The translations under genes were made by a program, and so were the position numbers. DNA of 64,000 nucleotides from RGIG3528 sp045616485 (lineage in GTDB: Bacteria; Bacillota; Clostridia; Lachnospirales; Lachnospiraceae): positions 7,849 through 71,848 of the forward strand of contig JAZLGU010000031.1 in NCBI GenBank assembly GCA_045616485.1. Direction: 5' to 3'. Below are positions 7,906 to 17,539 of the stretch, piece after piece. Within the stretch, counting starts at the first letter, position 1, and every line of letters begins with the position of its first letter. Under the pieces are notes generated by a model that saw only the letters and a program-made list of their open reading frames with translations, ran no database searches and had not been told where the DNA came from.

Positions 7906-9807
7906 TTACCAGATCTGTACTCTCTTAGTAGGCGCAAGATACATCTTGTCACTCTTCTTTACATTAAATGTATCGTACCATTCCTGGAAATTTCTAGGCT
8001 GCATATTGGCACGAAGGATAGCAGGAGCATGTACATCTACTGAAAGAAGCAGCTGTAAGTACTCAGGCTTAGCCTTTAAGCACCATACCTTAGCCCAGTT
8101 GGTGAAATACTCTTCGTAATTTGCACCCTCTGTATTTCTCATTACTTCAAGAGTAGCACCCATACCACCATTATCAGCAATATTTTCACTTACGATGAAC
8201 TTACCGTTTACTTTACCCCAAGGAAGTTCTATACCGTCGAATTCCTTGATCATAGCCTTGGTACGAGCAACGAAAGCCTTGTTATCTTCCTTTGTCCACC
8301 AGTTGTTCATATTACCATTCTCATCGAACTTGGCACCATTGTTATCAAATGCGTGAGAAATCTCATGCGCTATAACTGCTCCGATACCACCCAGATTCTG
8401 GCTTCTTGTCTGCTTAATAGAATAGAAAGGAGCCTGAAGAATAGCAGCAGGGAATGTAATGTCGTTGAGAGATGGATTGTAGCAGGCATTTACCATATGG
8501 CCCGGCATTACCCACTTGGTACGGTCTACTGTAGTACCAAGCTTGGCAAATCTGTCAAGTCTTCTTACCTTACCCAGTGCTGAGCAGTTTGCATATAAGG
8601 ACTTCTTTGTATCTACAACAAGCTCATCATAAACAGCATCTACCTTATCAGGATAAGCCAGCTTAAGACCCATGGTGCTAAGCTTAAGAATAGCCTTCTC
8701 CTTGGTAGCCTGGCTTAAGAAATCATTCTTTGCAATTCTGTTCTTGTATGTCTCAACGATCTGACGTACCATATCGTAAACGTCCTTCTTTGCAGCTTCG
8801 CCAAAGTACTTTTCACCATAGTACAGACCGATAGGCTGACTGAAATAGCTGGATGCCAGATTGTATGCATATGTATCAACAGGAGAGATAGCTGCAATAC
8901 CGGAGATAGCTCTTCTATATGTAGAGCCCAGATCTCTCAGTTCTTCGCTGAGGGCTGAACATGCGTCCAGAAGTGTTCTAACATATGCCCAATGCTTGTA
9001 GAGCTCAAAAGTCTCCTCATTAAATACAGTCTTAAAGCCCTTAAAATAACGAGGCTCAGATACGATAACAGTCTGAACTTCCTGACCTGCAAATACCTTG
9101 GATACCATTCTCTTAAAAGCTACAGGCTTCATAAGAGAATTAACTCTGGAGAGCTTCATAGGATTATAGTTCTTAGCATAATCTGCCCACTCTTCGCTGG
9201 TCTTAACCAAAGCAGCTACCAGTTCATCAAATGCCAGTGTATCCTTAAGATACTGAGCCTGCTCCTCTTCTGTAAGGTCTGTATATGCCAGCACCTTGCT
9301 GGTCATATCTGACCAAAGTCCAATAAACATCTGCTTCTGCTCTGCTCTCTCAGGCTTATAGTAAGAAGCATCAGGAAGAAGCACATCAGGACCGGAAATG
9401 CTAAGTACATAATGGGATGTGTCCATCATATCCTCTTCAACACCTACAGAGAAAGGCAGATCGATACCGTCTCTTACAAAGTCAGCCAGCTTTCTGTTGA
9501 ATTCCTTCACATCCTTAAGATTCTTAATCTTCTTAAGTACAGGAAGTACAGGCTTAAGGCCCTGTCTCTTTCTCTTCTTGGTATCCATCACAAGGTCAAA
9601 AAGAGCCACTGCATTTTCGATATGAGCATTAGGGAAATTTTTCTCCTTGCTCAGCTCTTTAAACTCTGCAGTAAAATTCTCTTCAACTTCCTTTGCAAGA
9701 TTTGCAAAGCCGCCTGTGGTAGGCTTGTCATCGGGGATCACAGCCTTCTCTAACCACTCCTGATTTACATAATTATATAAATCATCCTGAATTCTAATTT
9801 TTTCCAT
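7906..9807 (-). CDS. pepO: M13-family neutral endopeptidase (PepO, neprilysin-like)
   Basis: A 633-residue zinc metallopeptidase. The catalytic motif is 'IGAVIAHEISHAFDNNG' (HExxH near residue 481), the zinc Glu is in 'SENIADNGG' (about residue 540), and the chain ends in 'APTKRVQIW', the usual C-terminal M13 signature. There is no signal peptide, so it acts in the cytoplasm on medium-length peptides, complementing PepF. Start ATG 9807 is preferred: GGAGG lies five bases upstream. A longer reading frame to 9876 would translate the promoter itself (9844-9872) and is rejected. Confidence 0.95.
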   Translation of the reverse strand: MEKIRIQDDLYNYVNQEWLEKAVIPDDKPTTGGFANLAKEVEENFTAEFKELSKEKNFPNAHIENAVALFDLVMDTKKRKRQGLKPVLPVLKKIKNLKDVKEFNRKLADFVRDGIDLPFSVGVEEDMMDTSHYVLSISGPDVLLPDASYYKPERAEQKQMFIGLWSDMTSKVLAYTDLTEEEQAQYLKDTLAFDELVAALVKTSEEWADYAKNYNPMKLSRVNSLMKPVAFKRMVSKVFAGQEVQTVIVSEPRYFKGFKTVFNEETFELYKHWAYVRTLLDACSALSEELRDLGSTYRRAISGIAAISPVDTYAYNLASSYFSQPIGLYYGEKYFGEAAKKDVYDMVRQIVETYKNRIAKNDFLSQATKEKAILKLSTMGLKLAYPDKVDAVYDELVVDTKKSLYANCSALGKVRRLDRFAKLGTTVDRTKWVMPGHMVNACYNPSLNDITFPAAILQAPFYSIKQTRSQNLGGIGAVIAHEISHAFDNNGAKFDENGNMNNWWTKEDNKAFVARTKAMIKEFDGIELPWGKVNGKFIVSENIADNGGMGATLEVMRNTEGANYEEYFTNWAKVWCLKAKPEYLQLLLSVDVHAPAILRANMQPRNFQEWYDTFNVKKSDKMYLAPTKRVQIW

Positions 9808-9843
9808 CATAACCTCCAAGTTAAAATTTATAATTTCTTTAAA

Positions 9844-9872
9844 ATTATAAAGCCAAATGCCTATTAAGTCAA
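9844..9872 (-). promoter_or_regulatory. SigA-type promoter of pepO
   Basis: TTGACT (9872-9867), a 17-base spacer and a perfect TATAAT (9849-9844) on the minus strand, 37 bases before the chosen start codon. Confidence 0.85.
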
Positions 9873-9909
9873 ACATTTCGTGAGGCTTGGCACCTGGCTT
9901 TCTATTTTT

Positions 9910-10596
9910 TTATTCTATCCAGTTTACGTCTTCGTCACTGGAAAATACGTTTCTGAGCCCCGGGCTCGAATATAGTTTCCCCTCAATTATATAAATGTAC
10001 TCAAAAGTCGCTGCAGAGCCTGATTTTTCTCTCCAGTATTTTGCTGCTTCATCTGCTCCCAGCAGTACCAGCTCGGCTGCCACCCTATCAGATATGGTAC
10101 AAGTATCACTTACCACTGTCACAGATACTTTTCTTTCCTTATCAGCCAGGGTAAAAACTGCCTTTTCAGCCAGCTCCAGTACGCCCAGAATCTTCTTATC
10201 GCCGCCGAGGTCCTTGACTCCTACCCGCCAGGCCTTTCCGTTGGGATTTTTACCTATACAAAGTACGTTTTCCCCTATGGAAACCAGGCTACTCTTTACT
10301 CCGGCATCCTTAATTATCTCATGAGCCTTGTCCAAGGCAGGCCCCTTATCTGTATTCTCTCTGCCGGTCAGCTCTTTCTTCACTTCCTTAATGGCTTCTT
10401 TTCCGTATTTGCCATAGCATGTTACGCTAACGTAAGAGCCCATAGCCGGAAAGCTTTGGGAATTTCTTTTGCCTTTCATGGCGCCATCGGAATTCCTGAC
10501 TACCAGCACTGAAATAACTGCAATAATGAGGACGGCAACAATAACAATAATTTCACGTTTTCCAATTTTTATTTTTTTTATATCTGAAAGCTTCAT
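9910..10596 (-). CDS. Short ApbE-like protein lacking the central flavin-transferase region
   Basis: The 228-residue product has an N-terminal TM anchor (residues 16-33), then 'SFPAMGSYVSVTCYG', matching the start of ApbE (FAD:protein FMN transferase). At about residue 88 it jumps to 'ALDKAHEIIKDAGVKSSLVSIGENVLCIGKNPNGKAWRVGVKD', cut here into the ApbE DkA...GG-like block, and later 'SVTVVSDTCTISDRVAAEL', matching the C-terminal 'SVTVVA..ADalaTal' block. About 100 residues present in ordinary ApbE (around 330 residues) are missing between residues 75 and 88, and the T-x-x-D segment is altered, so full catalysis is doubtful. The frame is intact, with ordinary codon use. It starts 3 bases after the exporter gene upstream and should be co-transcribed. 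It may be a decayed or repurposed membrane-anchored ApbE. Confidence 0.65.
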   Translation of the reverse strand: MKLSDIKKIKIGKREIIVIVAVLIIAVISVLVVRNSDGAMKGKRNSQSFPAMGSYVSVTCYGKYGKEAIKEVKKELTGRENTDKGPALDKAHEIIKDAGVKSSLVSIGENVLCIGKNPNGKAWRVGVKDLGGDKKILGVLELAEKAVFTLADKERKVSVTVVSDTCTISDRVAAELVLLGADEAAKYWREKSGSAATFEYIYIIEGKLYSSPGLRNVFSSDEDVNWIE

Positions 10597-10599
10597 ATC

Positions 10600-12363
10600 T
10601 TATACCGCTTCCGCAGACTCCAGCTGCAGCTCATAAAGCTTTTTGTAAACACCGTCATCTATACCAATGAGCTCCTGATGTGTACCCGACTCCACCAGCT
10701 GTCCATGATCCATCACCATAATCTTGTCAGCATGCTGAATGGTAGACAGTCTGTGTGCTACTACTATAGATGTTCTTCCATTCATAAGCTTGCCTAAAGC
10801 GTCCTGTATAAGGCTTTCCGTCTCTGTATCAATATTGGCTGTGGCCTCATCCAGCACCAGAATCTTAGGATCATAGGCCAGAGTTCTGGCAAAGGAAATC
10901 AACTGACGCTCGCCTGCAGAGAAAGTAGAGCCACGCTCTGTGACAGCCTCATCATATTTTTTAGGAAGTTTACTGATAAATCGATCTGCATTTACATGTT
11001 TTGCAGCCTTTTCTATAGTCTCATCACTAATAGATGCTTCACGCAGACGTATATTGCTCTTTACATCGCCTGTAAAAAGGAAAACATCCTGCTGTACCTG
11101 ACCTATGGCATGACGAAGGTCGGCCAGGGATACTTCCTTAATATCTACGCCATCAATGGTAATGGAACCCTTCTGAATATCATAATAACGCCCGATAAGG
11201 TTCAAAATAGAGGATTTGCCTGCACCGGTAGCCCCTACAAAGGCAGCAGATGAACCGGGCTCTATAACAAAGGATACATCTTTAAGTACCCAGTCCTCCT
11301 TATTGTAAGCAAACCACACGTGAGAAAACTCTATGCGCCCCTTAACATTGTCCAGCGCTACAGGCTGTGCCGGCTCAGGTATCTTGGTATCATCATCCAG
11401 AATTGTAAAAATCTTCTCTGCTGATGCAATGGACTGCTGTAAGGTACCAAACTGCTCTGCCAGTTCCTGAATAGGTTCGAAAAACTGTTTTACATAATCT
11501 ACAAATTTGTAGAGAAGTCCGTAAGTAATGGCACCTGAAATAACCTCCAGTCCACCCACCTCCAAAATAGTACAGACAGCAATAATGGACAGGATGTACA
11601 TGATAGGTCTGAAGATAGCAAACACCATCATTTCTCTAAAGGATGCATGATATAAATCTTCAGCTTTGTCGAAAAATTCGTGATTTTTTACATCTTCCTT
11701 GGCGAAAGCCTGTATAAGCTTCATACCCGACAGATGCTCTGAAAGATATGTATTTAATGCTGAAAGCTTGGTACGTACTACTCGGTACGTAGTCCTTGAT
11801 ATAGTCCTGAAAACCACTGTCATGACAGCTACTATAGGAATAAGGATAAAGCTGATTAGTGCCAGCCTTACATCCAGAATCAGCATATATACCATCAGAC
11901 CGATAATTTTTACCACATTCTTAATAAGTCTTATCAGAACATTGGTAAACATCTCATTGAGTGACTCCACATCATTGGTAATACGTGTAACGATACGGCC
12001 AACAGGAGTAGTATCAAAAAATCTCAAAGCTAATGACTGCACATGCGCATATATTTCCTCACGCATGTTAAATATAATACCCTGACCTGTATACGCCAGC
12101 AGCCAGGTCTGCACCATATTACAAACAAAAATCAGCAATACGACTAATAAATATTTAATACTCAGCGACTTAATGAGTTCAAAACCGCCACCATTATCAA
12201 ATGAGTCAATGGCATCACCAAAAATATCGGTCTTCATCAGCTCAAAAACCGTAAGGGCCAGTACCAGTACCAGACATAAGGTCAGATGTCCTATATAAGG
12301 AACAGCGTATTTTAACAGGCGTCCAAAAGTCTTGGCGCCACTTTTCTTCTCGTCTTCGTCCAT
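10600..12363 (-). CDS. ABC exporter half-transporter, second subunit of a heterodimer
   Basis: A 587-residue protein with six TM helices (about residues 20-310) and a C-terminal ATPase domain: Walker A 'GATGAGKSS', Q-loop 'IGQVQQDVFLF', signature 'FSAGERQL' and Walker B 'ILVLDEATANID' with an intact catalytic Glu. The signature motif departs from canonical LSGGQ. Together with the subunit encoded just upstream it matches heterodimeric MdlAB/LmrCD/BmrCD-type multidrug or peptide exporters. Its ATG overlaps the upstream stop (TAATG at 12363), a mark of translational coupling and 1:1 synthesis. Confidence 0.92.
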   Translation of the reverse strand: MDEDEKKSGAKTFGRLLKYAVPYIGHLTLCLVLVLALTVFELMKTDIFGDAIDSFDNGGGFELIKSLSIKYLLVVLLIFVCNMVQTWLLAYTGQGIIFNMREEIYAHVQSLALRFFDTTPVGRIVTRITNDVESLNEMFTNVLIRLIKNVVKIIGLMVYMLILDVRLALISFILIPIVAVMTVVFRTISRTTYRVVRTKLSALNTYLSEHLSGMKLIQAFAKEDVKNHEFFDKAEDLYHASFREMMVFAIFRPIMYILSIIAVCTILEVGGLEVISGAITYGLLYKFVDYVKQFFEPIQELAEQFGTLQQSIASAEKIFTILDDDTKIPEPAQPVALDNVKGRIEFSHVWFAYNKEDWVLKDVSFVIEPGSSAAFVGATGAGKSSILNLIGRYYDIQKGSITIDGVDIKEVSLADLRHAIGQVQQDVFLFTGDVKSNIRLREASISDETIEKAAKHVNADRFISKLPKKYDEAVTERGSTFSAGERQLISFARTLAYDPKILVLDEATANIDTETESLIQDALGKLMNGRTSIVVAHRLSTIQHADKIMVMDHGQLVESGTHQELIGIDDGVYKKLYELQLESAEAV

Positions 12364-14291
12364 TACTGTTTACCTCCTTCCGCGTCTAATTCCGCAGCCA
12401 GTCTCTGCTTTTCATAGAGGGCCGCATATTCGCCTCCGAGAGCTACAAGCTCATCGTGAGAGCCGTATTCTTTCACAGTACCCTCATCCAGCACCATAAT
12501 ATGATCGCAATTCTGAATAGTGGATATGCGGTGAGCTATAATAATTGTAGTCTTGCCTGCTCTCAACTCTTTAAGATTCTTAAGTATTTTTTCTTCAGTA
12601 TCTGTATCTACCGCAGACAGCGAATCGTCCAGTATCAGGATAGCAGAATCTTTCATAAGAGCTCTTGCTATGGAGGAACGCTGTTTCTGACCACCGGATA
12701 CTGTTACACCACGCTCACCCACCATGGTACCATAGCCCTTAGGGAAGCCCATAATGTTGTCATGAATGCAGGCTGCCTTGGCTGCCTCTTCTACTTCGTT
12801 CAAATCATCATGCACCTTATCTGCCAGACTTTCACGGGCAGAAAATTCTGCCTCCAGATAAGCTTCTATAGACTCTCTCCTATTCAGGATAATTTTGGTA
12901 TCAATCCTCTTATTTTTTGGAAGCTCCTTGTATTCTCGTTTACCGAAAGCAATGTTGGTCTGCAGAGTATCTGAGAAAAGGAAATTGTCCTGAGGAACAT
13001 AGGCAATCTTTTGACGCAGTACTTCCAGCGGGATAGTATTTATATCATGTCCATCAAAAGAAATCATGCCATCCGGCACATTCATCATATGAAGAAGCAG
13101 ATTGGCCACAGTACTTTTACCACTGCCTGTACGTCCTACAATAGCCAGGCTTTCACCCTGTTTTACATCTACATTAACATCTGACAGTACTACCGGCAAA
13201 TCATCTGCATACTTGAAGGAAAGACCTGTAAGGCTTATCTGGCCCTGAAGCTCCTTAATAGAGCTGTCTGTTTTTTCGGTATTAACTATCTCAGGCTCTG
13301 TATCAAGTACAGCTCCGATACGCTTCATGGAAGCCACACCCTGAGAGAAGGAATTTATGGAATCCCCCATAGCCAGCATAGGCCATACCAGCATACCGAT
13401 GTACTGGGCAAAAGCTACAAACTGCTCTACTTCTATTTCATTATTGACTACAAGATAGCCACCATATATCAGAGAGAGCACACCGCTGACACCGATTAAA
13501 AGGTCCAAAAGAGGCATAACAATAGCTAAGAGAGAGACTACTCTCATATTCATCTTTCTATTGTATTTATTGACCTCTCGGAAATTAGCCTTTTCCTCTT
13601 TTTCCTGTACAAAAGCTTTAATAACTCGAATACCTGATATAGACTCCTGCACTTCATCACTCATTTTTGAGAAAGCAGCCTGCTTATCGCCAAATCGTTT
13701 TTCCACTTCCCTGCCATAGTATATGCCGCCCAGCATAATAACAACCAGGGGAATTAAGCAGAGGAGTGTAAGTCTTACATCTACATAAATTGCCATCTTG
13801 GCTATTACCATAATAAGCATGACAGTGCCGTCAAAGGCAGAAATAACCGACATACCTACCGCCTGCCTGATGGCACCCAAATCATTGGTAAAGTAGCTCA
13901 TCAGATCACCGGTTTTATTAACATTGTAAAAACTGGGGGCCTGCTTGGACAGATGCTGGTAGAGATCCTTTCTTATCTCGTATTCAATCTTACGACAGGA
14001 GCCAAAAAGAGTATATCTCCACAAAAAACGTCCTATCATAAGAATGACACCGCAAATAAGGATCTTGATAACCAAAATCAAAATGCCCTGCTCATCAATG
14101 CCACGAAGACCGGTGCTCTCATCAGGCTTCAAGCCGCCTATAATCTCACCGGTAAACTGAGGAATATACAGATTGACAAAATCCACAACAAAAAGCGTCA
14201 CGATGCCTACGAAATACGCAAACCCGTGCCGCCTTATATATCGCCAGATAAATCCGGCCCCCTTTTTATCTTTTTTCTTTGACTTTTCCAT
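12363..14291 (-). CDS. ABC exporter half-transporter, first subunit of a heterodimer, with NBD insertion
   Basis: A 642-residue subunit with six TM helices followed by an ATPase domain: Walker A 'GRTGSGKST', Q-loop 'IAYVPQDNFLFS', signature 'VSGGQKQR', Walker B 'AILILDDSLSAVD'. The catalytic Glu after Walker B is Asp, as in the degenerate site of heterodimeric exporters, so ATP hydrolysis should be asymmetric. Between 'TNIAFGKREYKELP' and 'LNEVEEAAKAACIHDNI' there is an extra charged stretch of about 45 residues that ordinary exporters lack. The start overlaps the end of the upstream OppDF-like gene by 26 bases, so importer and exporter genes are physically linked. Confidence 0.92.
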   Translation of the reverse strand: MEKSKKKDKKGAGFIWRYIRRHGFAYFVGIVTLFVVDFVNLYIPQFTGEIIGGLKPDESTGLRGIDEQGILILVIKILICGVILMIGRFLWRYTLFGSCRKIEYEIRKDLYQHLSKQAPSFYNVNKTGDLMSYFTNDLGAIRQAVGMSVISAFDGTVMLIMVIAKMAIYVDVRLTLLCLIPLVVIMLGGIYYGREVEKRFGDKQAAFSKMSDEVQESISGIRVIKAFVQEKEEKANFREVNKYNRKMNMRVVSLLAIVMPLLDLLIGVSGVLSLIYGGYLVVNNEIEVEQFVAFAQYIGMLVWPMLAMGDSINSFSQGVASMKRIGAVLDTEPEIVNTEKTDSSIKELQGQISLTGLSFKYADDLPVVLSDVNVDVKQGESLAIVGRTGSGKSTVANLLLHMMNVPDGMISFDGHDINTIPLEVLRQKIAYVPQDNFLFSDTLQTNIAFGKREYKELPKNKRIDTKIILNRRESIEAYLEAEFSARESLADKVHDDLNEVEEAAKAACIHDNIMGFPKGYGTMVGERGVTVSGGQKQRSSIARALMKDSAILILDDSLSAVDTDTEEKILKNLKELRAGKTTIIIAHRISTIQNCDHIMVLDEGTVKEYGSHDELVALGGEYAALYEKQRLAAELDAEGGKQ

Positions 14292-15744
14292 CTTCTACGA
14301 CCAACACCCTATCACATATTTTAGCTATAACTTCAGGGTCGTGAGAGATAAAAATATATGAAAGACCATATTCCTTCTTTAATCTTTTTAAAAGATCCAA
14401 AATCTGGTCTGTTACTGCTGCATCGACTGCTGACACCGGCTCGTCCAAAACCACAATACGCGGCTTGGAGATTAGTGCACATGCGATAGCCACTCTTTGT
14501 CTCTGTCCACCCGATAGCTCATCTATCTTACGATACCCCATTTCCGTGATTAAGTCAACGGAATTCAACATTTCGATAACAGCTTTCTTTCTTTCAGATT
14601 TTTTTCTTCTTATTCCCGCTCTTCTGTCTCCCAATAAAAGTGCCTCATTTAAGATCCACCCTACTGTATGTGCAGGATTCAGACTGGTGTATGGATCCTG
14701 AAAAACCATTTGCGGATTTTCATAGCCCTTTAGAAAATTAATTTCCCCATAATTCGACTTTTGTAGACCTACCACCGTTTTAACAATGGTGGATTTACCA
14801 GATCCCGACTTGCCCACCAGGCCCAAAGTCTCCCCTTCATGGAGGTTGAAAGACACATTTTCCAATACCTTTTTCACAGTCTTCTTACCAAAAACCGAAG
14901 TCTCCGCATAAGAGAAAGCGAGATTTTTAACTTCTAAAACTGTTTTTTTGTAGTTTATATCACTATCGTTTCCCCCGCCGGTGCCATTGATTACTTTTTC
15001 ATAATGAATCGCGTCAAACCCTTTATTATCAAGGGTTTCAATGATTTTTCCGTTCTTCATTACCAGAATCCTGTCAGCTATCCTTTTTACCAGCTTCAGG
15101 TCATGAGAAATAAAAATAATAGAAGTATTATATATCTTTTTATATTCCAGAAGAACATCGATTATTTTATCTCTGGTATCAACATCAAGTGCTGTCGTGA
15201 TCTCATCTGCCACAAGTACTTGTGGTTTATTAATCATAGCCATGGCAATCATAGCCCTTTGTCTCTGCCCTCCTGACAGCTGATGAGGATAGCTTTTCAG
15301 CAGCTGGTCAGTGGGTGCCAGCCCGGCATCGGACAGGGCAGATTTTACCGCCATAAGCCTTTCTACTTCTGTAGACGCTCCATCTTCGTGTAGAACAAGG
15401 GGCTCCTCTACCTGATCACGTATTGTGAAAACCGGGTTCAGGCTGGTCATGGGCTCCTGGAAAACATATGATATATCTTTTCCTCTAATTTTACACAGCT
15501 CTTTTTCCGTAAGCTTATGAAGATTGATGCCATTTAGCAGGACGCCGTCACTGCTTACCTCATATTCCTCGTGCAGAAGCCTGGCAATAGACATAGACGT
15601 AATACTTTTTCCGGATCCGGACGCGCCTACCAGGCCCAGGATTTCACCTTTTTCCACATCAAAAGACACATGATCCACCAGCGTTTTTTTAATACCGCCC
15701 ACATCGATTGCAATATTCATGTTTTTTACAGAAAGAATTGCCAT
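14266..15744 (-). CDS. Oligopeptide-type ABC importer, fused double ATPase subunit (OppD-OppF fusion)
   Basis: The 492-residue protein contains two complete ATPase domains in tandem. First: Walker A 'GASGSGKS', signature 'LSGGQRQR', Walker B 'VLVADEITTALD'. Second (from about residue 270): Walker A 'GKSGSGKST', signature 'LSGGQRQR', Walker B 'IVVLDEPVSAVD'. The order and length match YejF/DppDF-type fusions that power oligopeptide, dipeptide or nickel importers. Permease and binding-protein genes lie immediately upstream with spacings of 8, -4 and 45 bases. The usual C-terminal oligopeptide extension of each half is short, so the chain is compact. Confidence 0.93.
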   Translation of the reverse strand: MAILSVKNMNIAIDVGGIKKTLVDHVSFDVEKGEILGLVGASGSGKSITSMSIARLLHEEYEVSSDGVLLNGINLHKLTEKELCKIRGKDISYVFQEPMTSLNPVFTIRDQVEEPLVLHEDGASTEVERLMAVKSALSDAGLAPTDQLLKSYPHQLSGGQRQRAMIAMAMINKPQVLVADEITTALDVDTRDKIIDVLLEYKKIYNTSIIFISHDLKLVKRIADRILVMKNGKIIETLDNKGFDAIHYEKVINGTGGGNDSDINYKKTVLEVKNLAFSYAETSVFGKKTVKKVLENVSFNLHEGETLGLVGKSGSGKSTIVKTVVGLQKSNYGEINFLKGYENPQMVFQDPYTSLNPAHTVGWILNEALLLGDRRAGIRRKKSERKKAVIEMLNSVDLITEMGYRKIDELSGGQRQRVAIACALISKPRIVVLDEPVSAVDAAVTDQILDLLKRLKKEYGLSYIFISHDPEVIAKICDRVLVVEDGKVKEKR

Positions 15745-15752
15745 ATATGCCT

Positions 15753-16559
15753 CTATTTTTTAATGGAATGTGATACCAGCCCCAGCCCCAGAGTCAGTAT
15801 AAATATTGTAAGTCCGGGCGCTATCGCATACCAGGGTGCAAAAAGCAGGTAGCTTTGTGCCTCCGACAGCATATGTCCCAGCGAAGGATCTGTCGGTGAT
15901 ACGCCAAGTCCCAAATAACTTAATCCTGCTTCTGAAAGCACAGCATTCTGAAATCCAATAAGCAGGGAAGCGATAATAGTAGTCTTTATATTGGGCAGTA
16001 TATCAAGAAAAATAATGCGTAATTTGCTTGCTCCCATAAGAGTGGCATTCTTTACATAGTCCAGTTCCTTTTGGACTTTAACCTCTGCTCTGACTACCCT
16101 TACAAAGCTGGGTATAAAGACTATGCCAAGAGCAATAATAAGGTTTTTTCTACCGCCTCCCACTACTGCCACTATAACCATAGCTAAAAGCACTGTGGGA
16201 AAGCTGGAAAGTGAGTCGTTCAGTCTCATAAGTACTATATCAAGCCAGCCACCGTAGAATCCTGTTATCGCACCAATGGCAGTACCTATTCCTGCGCCTA
16301 TTATGACAACGCATACCGCAATCATCACGCTGGTCGAGGTACCTTCCATGACTCTAGATAATACATCACGGCCGAAATTGTCACAGCCAAACCAGTGAGC
16401 CCAGGATGGACCTTGATTTTTCAAAGATATATTCAGCTCAGATGCATTGTAAGGAGTCCGTACCAGTCCCATGACCGCCATTACCACTACCAACAGAATC
16501 ATTATTACTCCCACGTAGAAAGAGGGGCTATGTTTTTTTGTAAAAATCTTATTATTCAA
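15753..16559 (-). CDS. Oligopeptide-type ABC importer permease (OppC/DppC-like)
   Basis: A 268-residue inner-membrane subunit. One helix at about residues 15-35 is followed by 'WFGCDNFGRDVLSRVMEGT', the DppC/OppC hallmark, five further helices, and the EAA-type loop 'VKNATLMGASKLRIIFLDILPN' that docks on the ATPase. It overlaps the upstream permease gene by four bases (ATGA) and precedes the fused ATPase gene by eight. It would form the heterodimeric pore with the OppB-like subunit. Substrate cannot be told from the permease. Confidence 0.93.
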   Translation of the reverse strand: MNNKIFTKKHSPSFYVGVIMILLVVVMAVMGLVRTPYNASELNISLKNQGPSWAHWFGCDNFGRDVLSRVMEGTSTSVMIAVCVVIIGAGIGTAIGAITGFYGGWLDIVLMRLNDSLSSFPTVLLAMVIVAVVGGGRKNLIIALGIVFIPSFVRVVRAEVKVQKELDYVKNATLMGASKLRIIFLDILPNIKTTIIASLLIGFQNAVLSEAGLSYLGLGVSPTDPSLGHMLSEAQSYLLFAPWYAIAPGLTIFILTLGLGLVSHSIKK

Positions 16560-17494
16560 CTCTTCACCCTCGGATCAATAATTCTTGCCAGTATATCCGC
16601 CAAAGTATTCATAACCACTACTATAGTTGCTGTATACATAACTATAGCCGATACCACCGGATAATCCCTGTTAGATATAGATGCTACCAGTAAGCGGCCC
16701 ACGCCCGGTATCTGGAAGACCTGCTCCACCACAATTGAACCGGCTAATACGTCCGCAACAATCATGGCATAAAATGTTATGGCAGGCATCATGGTATTTT
16801 TCAAAATATGTTTTACCAGTATTGCATTTTCGGAATTACCTTTTGCCCTGGCTGTACGTACATAATCCTGCTTTTTCTGTGCTACTATGTTGTCCCTTAT
16901 GTATTTAGTCATCATAGAACATTTGGGAATAGCCACAGTTATTGCAGGTACCACCAAAAAGGATAAGAAACCAACGAAGCTTTCCGTAGGTGCCTTGTAT
17001 TCACCTATAGGAAACCACTTTAGTATCATTCCAAAAACAAGGGTCATAATTATTCCTATAAAAAATTGTGGAAGTGCCATGCCGGCCTGAGTAATGATAG
17101 TAATAATATTATCTACTGCCCCTTCAGGCTTTTTTGATGATATGAGCGCCAGCGGAACAGATACCAAGGCTATCAGAATAAGCGCTTCCAGAGCCAGTCC
17201 AAAGGTAGCCGGTAATCTGCTGCCCAGAAGCTCATTTACCGTCATGTCATACTTGAACGAGCGGCCCAGATCACCCTTCAGGGCTCCCCCCAGCCAGCGT
17301 CCATAACGCACCACAAGATTATCATTTAATCCCATAGCCTCTCTCAGTGCATCTATTTCCTCCTGAGTAGCATCCATATCCAGAGTGCCTAAGGCTGCAT
17401 CCCCGGGGATAATGGTAAACGCAAAAAAGGTCACAAATGAGATAATGAACAAAGTAACAACAAGAGCTGCTATTTTTCTAATAATTATCTTCAT
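16556..17494 (-). CDS. Oligopeptide-type ABC importer permease (OppB/DppB-like)
   Basis: 312 residues from ATG 17494, which has AGAAGG seven bases upstream; an ATG at 17536 has no ribosome binding site and sits directly behind the preceding stop. Six TM helices, the N-terminal 'VVTLFIISFVTFFAFTIIPGDAA' region (quoted for position, residues about 10-32) and the EAA loop 'YVRTARAKGNSENAILVKHI' identify the DppB/OppB family. It pairs with the OppC-like subunit whose gene overlaps its end. Confidence 0.92.
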   Translation of the reverse strand: MKIIIRKIAALVVTLFIISFVTFFAFTIIPGDAALGTLDMDATQEEIDALREAMGLNDNLVVRYGRWLGGALKGDLGRSFKYDMTVNELLGSRLPATFGLALEALILIALVSVPLALISSKKPEGAVDNIITIITQAGMALPQFFIGIIMTLVFGMILKWFPIGEYKAPTESFVGFLSFLVVPAITVAIPKCSMMTKYIRDNIVAQKKQDYVRTARAKGNSENAILVKHILKNTMMPAITFYAMIVADVLAGSIVVEQVFQIPGVGRLLVASISNRDYPVVSAIVMYTATIVVVMNTLADILARIIDPRVKS

Positions 17495-17539
17495 CTGCGA
17501 CCTTCTTTCAAAGTCTCTATATGTAGAGACTGCCATAAA

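Noticed and set aside
9808..9876. 23-codon N-terminal extension of pepO
   Set aside because: These bases are the -35/-10 promoter and leader; GGAGG lies at the downstream start.
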